Positions 8,601-15,060 of a stretch of 18,613 nt of DNA are shown here, in pieces. The DNA comes from DATEMK01 sp039914625. GTDB lineage: Bacteria; Bacteroidota; Bacteroidia; AKYH767-A; OLB10. The position numbers and the translations under genes were made by a program. The stretch covers positions 1-18,613 of the forward strand of contig JBDSOU010000179.1 in assembly GCA_039914625.1 (NCBI GenBank), read 5' to 3'. The notes under the pieces are model-generated. The model did no database searches, had not been told where the DNA came from, and was given only the letters and a program-made list of their open reading frames with translations. Every line of letters begins with the position of its first letter. Within the stretch, counting starts at the first letter, position 1.

Positions 8601-10911
8601 TGCAAACATTACTGTGAATCCTTTACCTACAGTAACTGCAAACAATGTCAGCGGATGTGCAGGAACTTCCATTGTTTTATCAGGAACCCCGGCAGGCGGA
8701 ACATGGAGCGTTGCCAATCCTTATTCAGGACCAAGCATGACTTATACACATACTTATACTGATGCTAATGGTTGTACAAATACAAGTGCAACGGCAAATA
8801 TTACTGTGAATCCATTGCCAACTGTAACAGCCGACAATGTCAGCGGATGCGAAGGAACTGCAATTGCATTGTCAGGAACACCCGCAGGCGGAACATGGAG
8901 CGTTGCCAATCCTTATTCAGGACCAAGCACGACTTATACACATACTTATACTGATGCTAATGGTTGTACAAATACAAGCGCAACGGCAAATATTACTGTG
9001 AATCCATTGCCAACTGTAACAGCCGACAATGTCAGCGGATGTGCAGGAAGTTCAATTGCATTATCAGGAACTCCGGTAGGCGGAACATGGAGCGTTGCCA
9101 ATCCTTATTCAGGACCAAGCATGACTTATACACATACTTATACTGATGCTAATGGTTGTACAAATATAAGTGCAACGGCAAATATTACTGTGAATCCATT
9201 GCCAAATGTAACAGCCGACAATGTCAGCGGATGCGAAGGAACTGCAATTGCTTTATCAGGAACACTGGCAGGAGGAACATGGAGTGTTGCAAATCCATAC
9301 ACAGGATCGAACACAACTTATACACATACTTATACTGATGGTAACGGTTGTACAAATACCAGTGCGGTAGCAAATATTACCGTGAATCCATTGCCAACTG
9401 TAACAGCCGACAATGTCAGCGGATGCGAAGGAACTGCAATTGCATTGTCAGGAACACCTGCAGGCGGAACATGGAGTGTTGCGAATCCATTTACGGGATC
9501 AAGCACAGCTTATACACATACTTATACTGATGGAAATGGTTGTACAAATACAAGCGCTGCTGCTAACATTATAGTAAACCCATTGCCAACCGTTTCTTTT
9601 TCAGGATTAGCAAGTAGCTATAATGTATCAGCAGCAGCAGCTACACTAACAGGTTCACCTGCAGCAGGAACATTCAGCGGTCCGGGAATTTCAGGAAATA
9701 CTTTTACTCCCTCGGCCGCAATGGTTGGCGGACCCTATACGATTAGTTATTCTTACACCGATGGAAACGGATGCAGCAATGCTTCTTCTCAACAAACTAC
9801 AGTCACAAATTGCAATGTGCCTGCACAACCGGGAACTATAAGTGCAACAGGCGGTAACACAAAAGTTTGTCCGGGTGATACAAAAATATATTATATCACC
9901 GCTGTTTCAGGAGCAAGTTCATACACCTGGACAAACCCAACAGGAGCTTCTATAGTAAGCGGACAGGGAACAACAACTATCACCATAAATTATATTTCAG
10001 GATTTACCGCTTCGGGTACGTTAAGTGTAGTTGCAAATAACGCCTGCGGAAGCAGCATAGCACGAACGGTAACTATTACACGAAACTCACCTGGAACACC
10101 TGGGGTAATATCCGGATTGTCTTTTGGAGTTTGCAACAGCACTGGAGTTTCTTATTCAATAGTAAATGTTGCAGGTATGTCATACAATTGGTCGTTCTCT
10201 GTTAGCACTGCCGCTATAGTAAGCGGGCAGGGAACCAATGCTGTTACCGCAGATTATAACAGTGCTTTTGTTTCCGGTTTTTTAAGTGTAACCGCAAGCA
10301 ATGCATGTGGCACAAGTGCAGCTCGAACTCTCACTGTAAAAGCAACACCTGCAACACCTGCCTCAATCACAGGAGCAACAGCGGTTTGTGCAAACCAGTC
10401 CGGTGTTCCTTATTCAATTTCATCAATTGCAACAGCAACTTCATACACTTGGACAGGAATGACCGGTTCACATATTTCAGATGGTACGATAACTTCGACA
10501 GGTACTGTTTTAACAACTACAGCAACTTCAGTAACAGTAAACTTCGGCAGCACTTCAGGCAAGCTGAATGTCCGGGCTAATAATGATTGCGGAACAGGAA
10601 TTAACAAATCGCTTACTATAGGTTTTAACTGCCGTGATAAAAATGAAATCTCTACAGATGAATTCAATGTTTCAGTTCATCCGAATCCGGTGCATGATCA
10701 GTTAAATGTTTCTTTTTATTCAAACGAAACATCTGAATATTCAATTCAGTTAATTGATCTGATAGGTAAAGTACTGTTTGAGTACAACGGAATGACAGTT
10801 ACAGGTGAAAATAATTATCAATATACTTCTGACAAAATAGCCAAAGGAATGTATTTCCTCAGAGTTACTAATGAAGAAAAGAAAAATGTTTCAAGAGTAA
10901 CGGTGAATTAA
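5689..10911 (+). CDS. Giant secreted reprolysin-like zinc metalloprotease with Ig/PKD-like repeats and T9SS tail
   Basis: A 1740-residue multidomain secreted protease. The ATG at 5689 opens a clean signal peptide (MKNLFTKKLYLFSIIVFLTG, cut near SWAQ), while the longer frame from 5545 adds 48 residues without such character. Residues about 27-215 are a propeptide (MPMPDGSFSQFKIYE, FPEIKTYAGQGIDDP). The catalytic domain holds HEMGHQFGGSH, with zinc ligands H344, H348 and H354 and E345 as base; the Met-turn is IMAYAG at M383. Together these mark a metzincin of the reprolysin (M12B-like) group. Beta-sandwich domains follow at about 425-847, then seven 64-residue modules (849-1296), a diverged eighth, three more PKD/Ig-like domains with paired cysteines, and a T9SS sorting domain at about 1660-1740 (VHPNPVHDQLNVSF, IAKGMYFLRV). 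It likely degrades extracellular protein from the cell surface or free; the substrate is unknown. It is a lone gene ending in a bidirectional terminator. Confidence 0.92.
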   Translation: MKNLFTKKLYLFSIIVFLTGNQSWAQSSAKNALTDIAESSIILKGERYTFPKHYRTLRLDKTEMQQLLSQAPQESVQNGRTSNATFNMPMPDGSFSQFKIYETFVMHPDLAAKFPEIKTYAGQGIDDPDATIRLDMTPLGFHAMVLSPKGTVFIDPYSAGTTDDYICYNKKDLSANSNFVCETDHIADNLGRSLPASSGQKSSGTQLRTYRLALACTGEYAATKGGTVSGAMAGMTTSMNRVNGVYETEVAIRMVMVANNNLIVYTNSSTDPYTNGNGSTMLGQNITTCNNVIGSANYDIGHVFSTGGGGVAYLGCVCTSNKAGGVTGNTNPVGDGFDIDYVAHEMGHQFGGSHTFNSSTGSCGGGNRTASAAFEPGSGITIMAYAGICGSDDLAPHSIAYFHTYSFDQIVNYSTTGNGNTCAVTTSTGNTAPVVTSLGSAKSIPISTPFVLTGGATDANGDPLTYSWEEYDLGTAGAWNVQSTTAPMFRPFSPVTSPSRTVPQISDVINNTTTVGELLPNQARTLKFRLTVRDNRTGGGGVMHPDTTLNISVVNNGGAFAVTAPNTAVTWAGGSTQTVTWNVNGTINSPISTANVKISLSTDGGNTFPTVISATTANDGTESITVPNTATTTARIKVEAVGNIFFDMSNVNFTITASAGFTTITTSAISPVNYCAGASVNVSFTTNAAANAGNIFTAQLSSSGGSFASPTAIGTLTSTAAGTIAATIPSGTSTGSGYRIRVVSSAPVVTGSDNGSNITISAQVGAAGIITGASSVCSGSTGVSFSVSAITNATNYTWSLPSGASITAGSGTNAITVNFTTGASSGTVSVFGSNANCTGTASSKSLTVNPLPTVTANNVSGCAGTSIALSGTPAGGTWSVANPYSGPSTSYTHTHTDGNGCTNTSAAANITVNPLPTVTADNVSGCAGTSIALSGPPAGGTWSVANPYSGPSTSYTHTYTDGNGCTNTSAAANITVNPLPTVTANNVSGCAGTSIVLSGTPAGGTWSVANPYSGPSMTYTHTYTDANGCTNTSATANITVNPLPTVTADNVSGCEGTAIALSGTPAGGTWSVANPYSGPSTTYTHTYTDANGCTNTSATANITVNPLPTVTADNVSGCAGSSIALSGTPVGGTWSVANPYSGPSMTYTHTYTDANGCTNISATANITVNPLPNVTADNVSGCEGTAIALSGTLAGGTWSVANPYTGSNTTYTHTYTDGNGCTNTSAVANITVNPLPTVTADNVSGCEGTAIALSGTPAGGTWSVANPFTGSSTAYTHTYTDGNGCTNTSAAANIIVNPLPTVSFSGLASSYNVSAAAATLTGSPAAGTFSGPGISGNTFTPSAAMVGGPYTISYSYTDGNGCSNASSQQTTVTNCNVPAQPGTISATGGNTKVCPGDTKIYYITAVSGASSYTWTNPTGASIVSGQGTTTITINYISGFTASGTLSVVANNACGSSIARTVTITRNSPGTPGVISGLSFGVCNSTGVSYSIVNVAGMSYNWSFSVSTAAIVSGQGTNAVTADYNSAFVSGFLSVTASNACGTSAARTLTVKATPATPASITGATAVCANQSGVPYSISSIATATSYTWTGMTGSHISDGTITSTGTVLTTTATSVTVNFGSTSGKLNVRANNDCGTGINKSLTIGFNCRDKNEISTDEFNVSVHPNPVHDQLNVSFYSNETSEYSIQLIDLIGKVLFEYNGMTVTGENNYQYTSDKIAKGMYFLRVTNEEKKNVSRVTVN
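8233..9576 (+). repeat. Seven in-frame 192-bp tandem repeats in the metalloprotease gene
   Basis: Units start at 8233, 8425, 8617, 8809, 9001, 9193 and 9385, each exactly 192 bp (64 residues) from NPLPTVTADNVSGC to TSAAANITV. Every unit keeps two cysteines (VSGC and GNGC/ANGC) and the GGTWSVANP core, suggesting a small disulfide-linked beta domain. An eighth, much diverged unit starts at 9577. Copies share long near-identical DNA stretches, including third positions, so they spread recently by duplication or conversion. The copy number may be wrong in short-read assemblies and may vary between strains. Confidence 0.95.
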
Positions 10912-10949
10912 AAATTATTGATGTAATAAATTCAAATTATTTTGTTGCG

Positions 10950-10982
10950 AAAAAGGTTGTTTCTAAACAGGCAACCTTTTTT
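10950..10982. terminator. Bidirectional rho-independent terminator
   Basis: AAAAAGGTTG pairs with CAACCTTTTT around a 12-base loop. A T-run ends the stem on both strands. It sits between two converging genes, 38 bases after the metalloprotease stop and 10 bases past the stop of the 513-residue protein, and probably serves both. Confidence 0.8.
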
Positions 10983-10991
10983 GGTCAGAGG

Positions 10992-12533
10992 TCAGAAAAA
11001 TCTTTTGTTTTTGGCGTTCTCTAAATTCTCTCTTAACTTGTTAAAGTAATCCACGAGATTTTCCATTAGATCAATCCATAAAATGTCATAAGGAATTACT
11101 TCAAGAGTTTCCAATTCACCCTGGTCGCCAATATCAGATTGCCTAAGTTTGATATAAAATTTATTGGCAATGCTTTTTGTTTTCTCCGGGTCAAAATCAT
11201 ATTTTACCAAGAGCAACAGCATTTTTACAAAATAAAAACTGCGGGGATTTCGGCTCTTGCTGACATAGCGCATCAGGTAACTTTTCAATGAAGCAAACTT
11301 ATCCATCACTTTATCAAAATCTCCCATTTTTAAGAGCAACGAAATTTGTGCAATGATGATAGAAAGATTGTATCCTCTTTTATCTTTTGAAAAAATTGGC
11401 ACCTCATTAATGAATTTGAAAACATTAAATCTTTTCTGCTTTGAATTTTCAGGCAAAATGTAGAATAAAAAGGCTTCAAAAATTTTCCACTTTTCCAGGC
11501 GTTCAGGAGAATAGCTTGAAAACTTCGGATGTCGGATTACTTCATTAAAAACTTTCTGAGCTTCATTATAATTTTTTGTATGCAGGCACAGGAGGAAATA
11601 GTATTCAAGAAATATAAGCCAGTTAATGTAACCGGGGTTGAAGAGACCTCTGCATATCTCTTCACTTTTTTTTCCTAAATTATAATCTCTCAGGTACAGA
11701 GAAGTATCTAATTTTTGTAATTCTATTTCTGAAATAAAAGCATGATCCGTAAAAACAGAATTTTTATTCAGATAGTCTTCGCATGCTTCACATGTTTTTA
11801 TCACCTCATGGTGGTTACCGTGATTATGATGGTAGTAGATGGATATTCTGAAATAATTTACCATCAGGTTATGCGATCTGTTTTTTTTAACCAGCTCTTT
11901 GGACTTCCTGAATGTATCAGAAGTTATTTTCAGAAGTTTTTCTTTTGGATCAGCGGTCTTTCTTATCTGAACATATATTCTTTCCAATAATTCTTCCATA
12001 GCAGTTTCATTCAAAAGCAAATTGCTTAAATCCTTTATCCTTTTGTCATATCTGTTCATTTTATTTTCAGTTCCCGCAAAGCTTTCGTGTAACCGCAACA
12101 AACGGGCTGCTAAAAGCTCAAGGTCTGTGAATTGAAATTTTTTAGAAACGGTTAAAGCGGTTTTCAGGTAATCAATGGCAACAGTCCTCATTCCTCTTAA
12201 AATCAAAAGTCTTGAGGCAACAATATTTCGTGAACATAAATACAAAGCTTTCTGATAACCTGATTTCATCCGTATGCTGTTATCCATTGTGAAAAGCAAA
12301 TTCAACATACGTTCTTTCGTTCTGCTTTTAAGCATCAGGTATCTTTTTATTTCAGGCGTGCTGTTATAAATATCCATCGAAGCATCTTCATCCTGTTTAT
12401 ACCTGCCGGTAATTATTCCTTCCAACAACTTAAATGATTTTGGGTCGTTTGAATCCCCTTTGAACAACTGTTTTAATGTGTTTATATCAACAAAATCTGT
12501 TACCAATTTCGACATTTCAATCATTTTTTCCAT
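10992..12533 (-). CDS. Helical TPR-like protein of unknown function
   Basis: A 513-residue protein I cannot assign to a named family. It has no signal peptide, membrane segment or sorting tail, so it should be cytosolic. It is almost wholly alpha-helical by composition and basic. Helix-pair patterns typical of TPR-like solenoids recur, for example ALYLCSRNIVASRLLILRGM followed by AIDYLKTALTVSKKFQFTDL (about 94-137), and LFNPGYINWLIFLEYYFLL then KNYNEAQKVFNEVIRH. No DNA-binding helix-turn-helix or enzyme motif is seen. The start at 12533 is followed by two other in-frame ATGs (12524, 12515), any of which may be used. It is divergent from the 62-codon ORF at 12701 with a shared 167-base region. 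TPR-like proteins often bind peptides or partner proteins; a sensor for the neighbouring peptide is speculation. Confidence 0.8.
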   Translation of the reverse strand: MEKMIEMSKLVTDFVDINTLKQLFKGDSNDPKSFKLLEGIITGRYKQDEDASMDIYNSTPEIKRYLMLKSRTKERMLNLLFTMDNSIRMKSGYQKALYLCSRNIVASRLLILRGMRTVAIDYLKTALTVSKKFQFTDLELLAARLLRLHESFAGTENKMNRYDKRIKDLSNLLLNETAMEELLERIYVQIRKTADPKEKLLKITSDTFRKSKELVKKNRSHNLMVNYFRISIYYHHNHGNHHEVIKTCEACEDYLNKNSVFTDHAFISEIELQKLDTSLYLRDYNLGKKSEEICRGLFNPGYINWLIFLEYYFLLCLHTKNYNEAQKVFNEVIRHPKFSSYSPERLEKWKIFEAFLFYILPENSKQKRFNVFKFINEVPIFSKDKRGYNLSIIIAQISLLLKMGDFDKVMDKFASLKSYLMRYVSKSRNPRSFYFVKMLLLLVKYDFDPEKTKSIANKFYIKLRQSDIGDQGELETLEVIPYDILWIDLMENLVDYFNKLRENLENAKNKRFF

Positions 12534-12560
12534 TTCTATTTTCCTTAAATAACTGATTTA

Positions 12561-12591
12561 CAATATTAATAGATTAAAATTAATGTGTAAA
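12561..12591 (-). promoter_or_regulatory. Possible promoter of the TPR-like protein gene
   Basis: On the minus strand TTTA (12591-12588) precedes TAATATTG (12568-12561) with exactly 19 bases between. Each element differs from TTTG/TAnnTTTG by one fixed base. It lies 27 bases before the ATG at 12533. The region is very AT-rich, so chance matches are likely. Confidence 0.3.
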
Positions 12592-12700
12592 TGTACAAAA
12601 ACTACGTGTTACTGCCCTGTAAGATTTGATTCTTTTTTCCTGTAACCCTGATAGTACTTTTACGTTCAATTCCACCATAAACATAAAAACAAAATAAAAT

Positions 12701-12889
12701 ATGATGGAATTAATCGTAGCGATCCTATTATCATTAGGCGCATTGACAACAGACAGTGATTTTAATGATGATTATCAACATCATCACAGTATTGAAATCT
12801 CGAAAGTAAAAACAATCATTGACAACGGTCAATATAGAATTGATGAAAGTACCGGTGGGGTTGTAGTAGATCCCGGTGTTGGAATCTAA
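12701..12889 (+). CDS. Small 62-residue peptide with hydrophobic N-terminus
   Basis: The frame begins with a double ATG (12701 or 12704) and has 62 codons. The first 16 residues (MMELIVAILLSLGALT) are hydrophobic but lack the basic residues of a usual signal peptide. An acidic/His-rich part follows (DSDFNDDYQHHH), then a tail ending GGVVVDPGVGI. No family is recognised. Support for a real gene: a TACTTTTA box at 12655-12662, no competing gene in the interval, and a strong terminator at 12985-13016 on the same strand. Against: short length, no ribosome site, and an equally long open frame on the opposite strand. It could encode a small membrane or secreted peptide, or the transcript may act mainly as RNA because about 95 bases of structured sequence follow. 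Confidence 0.45.
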   Translation: MMELIVAILLSLGALTTDSDFNDDYQHHHSIEISKVKTIIDNGQYRIDESTGGVVVDPGVGI

Positions 12890-12901
12890 GAATATTTGAA
12901 G

Positions 12902-12955
12902 GGTCGGGGAGAGTAGCGGCAACGGTCGCTGAAATTGAGGATACTCTCCCTGATT
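12902..12955 (+). other. Long-range stem in the 3' region of the small ORF transcript
   Basis: Bases 12902-12915 pair with 12942-12955 over 14 consecutive positions, including a perfect 9-bp core GGGAGAGTA/TACTCTCCC and three G-T wobbles. An inner hairpin AGCG/CGCT (12915-12918 with 12927-12930) sits in the enclosed loop, competing only at the junction base. No T-run follows, so this is not an ordinary terminator. It may be a structured 3' leader, a small RNA body, or an RNA-binding site. Confidence 0.45.
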
Positions 12956-12984
12956 AACTTCTTAAAGAATGGGGTTAGTAATTT

Positions 12985-13016
12985 AGCCTGCGGTTTGTTG
13001 TTTCCGCAGGCTTTTT
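12985..13016 (+). terminator. Rho-independent terminator after the small ORF
   Basis: AGCCTGCGG pairs perfectly with CCGCAGGCT around a 9-10 base loop and runs into TTTTTC. It is the strongest terminator in the window. It closes the transcript of the small ORF and insulates the MBL hydrolase gene 53 bases downstream. Confidence 0.9.
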
Positions 13017-13043
13017 CTTATTCCACCCGTTGCAAAAAACAAA

Positions 13044-13051
13044 TACTTTTA
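13044..13051 (+). promoter_or_regulatory. Possible -7 box (TACTTTTA) of the MBL hydrolase gene
   Basis: TACTTTTA differs from TAnnTTTG only in its last base and lies 17 bases before the ATG at 13069. It follows directly on the terminator of the preceding unit, so a promoter must lie here. The same TACTTTTAC word occurs before the small ORF (12655) and before the permease (16406). Confidence 0.35.
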
Positions 13052-13068
13052 CGGAATAAAATCCGGAC

Positions 13069-13710
13069 ATGCTAAAAATTGATTCTTTTACTTTCAATGC
13101 TTTCCAGGAAAATACCTATATTTTATCGGATGAATCTAAAGAATGCCTGATCATTGATCCGGGATGCTATGATTCTTTTGAAAAAGATGAGATTGCAACT
13201 TTTATTGAAACCCAAAAGCTGAAACCTGTAAAACTTTTAAATACTCACTGCCACATTGATCATGTTTTAGGAAATAAATTTATTGCTGATAAATACAAGT
13301 TGCAGATCGAACTTAACTTTTTGGAAATTCCTTTAATAAGAGCGGTTGCAGAATATGCTCCTCAATATGGAATGTTTTGCGAACCTTCACCTGAACCTTT
13401 TGCATTATTAAAAGAGGGAGATTCAATAAAATTCGGCAACAGCGCATTAAAAATTTTATTTACTCCCGGTCACAGCCCGGGCAGCATTTGTTTTTTCAAT
13501 GAGCAAGAAGAATTTATTATTTCAGGTGATGTTTTGTTTCAAATGAGCATTGGCAGAACAGATTTGCCCGGGGGAAATTATGATACATTAATAAAAAGCA
13601 TCCGTGAAAAATTATTTGTTCTGAATGATCAAGTGAAAGTTTATCCCGGGCATGGACCAATGACTACTATCGGATTTGAAAAAAGGAATAATCCGTTTTT
13701 GATTGATTAA
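13069..13710 (+). CDS. MBL-fold metallo-hydrolase, glyoxalase II-like
   Basis: A 213-residue cytosolic hydrolase of the metallo-beta-lactamase superfamily, in the hydroxyacylglutathione hydrolase-like (GloB/YcbL-type) group. The metal site is complete: THCHIDH (H60, H62, D64, H65), FTPGHSPGS (H135), SGDVLF (D154) and VYPGHGP (H195). The IGRTDLPGG and NNPF signatures are typical of short glyoxalase II-like proteins, which lack the C-terminal substrate-binding domain of true glyoxalase II. The length fits the short group. The likely reaction is thioester or ester hydrolysis, with an unknown substrate. It is a single gene set off by the upstream terminator. Its TAA stop interlocks with the kmo stop on the other strand in the palindrome TTAA, so the two converging transcripts have no terminator between them. 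Confidence 0.93.
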   Translation: MLKIDSFTFNAFQENTYILSDESKECLIIDPGCYDSFEKDEIATFIETQKLKPVKLLNTHCHIDHVLGNKFIADKYKLQIELNFLEIPLIRAVAEYAPQYGMFCEPSPEPFALLKEGDSIKFGNSALKILFTPGHSPGSICFFNEQEEFIISGDVLFQMSIGRTDLPGGNYDTLIKSIREKLFVLNDQVKVYPGHGPMTTIGFEKRNNPFLID

Positions 13711-15044
13711 ATCATTTTCAAAATCATTTTCTCCACCTCATCGCTGTTCCATTTATTCTCAATACCCGGCAAAGCCATTACCTGTTCCATAATTTTGTCC
13801 TGTTTTTTTCCACGCTGCTGTGCTTCATTGTATGGAATATGGCTAAAAGTTACCATCATGTAAAGCGGAATCCATTTCTCAGGATGTTTGGCTGCAAACC
13901 AGCCTTCAATTTTTTTGCGCAATAAAAAATCAGGATGACCGACAAGGTCGCGCATTTCAATAAAGTTGGCAACAGCTAATTCAGCAATGGCATCGGCAGC
14001 AGGTTTGCGGGCATTTTCGTAAGAAGGAATTACTTTTTGCCAATCATCTTTGTATTCATCAAGCAACTGATTAAGAATGGTGCAATCTTCAAAACCGCAA
14101 TTCATCCCTTGTCCGTAAAAAGGAACAATGGCATGTGCGGCATCGCCAATAAGGATTAATTTATTTTCAAAACTCCATGGTGTACATTTCATAGTAACCA
14201 AAGAACCAGTAGGATTATTAAAAAAATCAGTTACAAGATTTGGCATCAGCGGAAGCGCATCAGGAAAAATTTCATTGAAAAATTTCAGTACATCATCTTT
14301 TGTTTTGAGCAGATCAAAAGAGGGATTTCCTTTGAAAGGAAAGAACAATGTGCAAGTGAAACTTCCGTCAGGATTGGGCAATGCGATAAGCATATAACCG
14401 CCCCGGGGCCAGATATGTAAACAATTTTTTTCCAGCTTAAACGAGTTATTCTCACCTGCTTCAATCACCAATTCTTTATAACCATGTTCAAGATAAGTTT
14501 GTGAAAAATTATACAAGTCGGTAAACTGCAATTGCAAACGGGCAGCGCTGTATGCGCCATCAGCACCAAAGATCAAATCCTCAGTGGCGGTTGATTTATT
14601 TCCGTTATCATCTTCTAAAAAGATTTCATTCTTTGCAAGATTCACTCCGGTACATCGCTGATTGAAAATTATTTTCGCTCCATTCTTTTCCGCAAGGTCC
14701 ATCAGTTTTTTATTCAGATCACCGCGCGAAACAGAAAAAATCGCCTGACCATCTTTGCCGTAATTCTGATAGGTAAGTTTTCCGTCAATGGAATGCATCA
14801 TGCGCCCTGTCATCGGAATTCCGATTGCACGAATGTCCCCTGCAATACCCACTCCTTCCAATCCGCGCCAGCCGCGGTCGCTCAAAGCAAGATTAATGGA
14901 ACGCCCTGCAATAATTTTTTCTTTGCGCATGTCAGGCCTGCGTTCATACATGGTAACCTTGTATCCTCGTTTCGATAAATAAATAGAAAGCAGCGATCCT
15001 ACTAAACCGGCTCCGAGAATGGTGATATTTTTTTTGGATGACAT
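13707..15044 (-). CDS. kmo: Kynurenine 3-monooxygenase
   Basis: A 445-residue FAD enzyme that adds a hydroxyl to L-kynurenine with NADPH and O2, giving 3-hydroxykynurenine. The N-terminal nucleotide fold reads ILGAGLVGSLLSIYLSKRGY, with an acidic MYERRPDMRK at the end of the second strand (E34). AGRSINLALSDRGWRGLEGV and IPMTGRMMHS are hallmark Kmo segments. IFGADGAYSAAR (158-169) is the middle flavin motif, and IGDAAHAIVPFYGQGMNCGF (299-318) is the second FAD motif with the Kmo signature. The length matches bacterial family members. It lies 16 bases downstream of kynU on the same strand, so the two are co-transcribed; the product of Kmo is a substrate of KynU. Its stop codon overlaps that of the MBL gene. 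Confidence 0.97.
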   Translation of the reverse strand: MSSKKNITILGAGLVGSLLSIYLSKRGYKVTMYERRPDMRKEKIIAGRSINLALSDRGWRGLEGVGIAGDIRAIGIPMTGRMMHSIDGKLTYQNYGKDGQAIFSVSRGDLNKKLMDLAEKNGAKIIFNQRCTGVNLAKNEIFLEDDNGNKSTATEDLIFGADGAYSAARLQLQFTDLYNFSQTYLEHGYKELVIEAGENNSFKLEKNCLHIWPRGGYMLIALPNPDGSFTCTLFFPFKGNPSFDLLKTKDDVLKFFNEIFPDALPLMPNLVTDFFNNPTGSLVTMKCTPWSFENKLILIGDAAHAIVPFYGQGMNCGFEDCTILNQLLDEYKDDWQKVIPSYENARKPAADAIAELAVANFIEMRDLVGHPDFLLRKKIEGWFAAKHPEKWIPLYMMVTFSHIPYNEAQQRGKKQDKIMEQVMALPGIENKWNSDEVEKMILKMI

Positions 15045-15060
15045 TTCTTACAGTAAACTT

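Noticed and set aside
8772..9530. Series of 60-codon frames (MYKYK...) repeating every 192 bases
   Set aside because: They are out-of-frame readings of the 192-bp modules of the metalloprotease; the sequence repeats because the array repeats.
12734..12922. 62-codon minus-strand frame opposite the small ORF
   Set aside because: The terminator and promoter-like box favour plus-strand transcription; the minus frame has no signals of its own.
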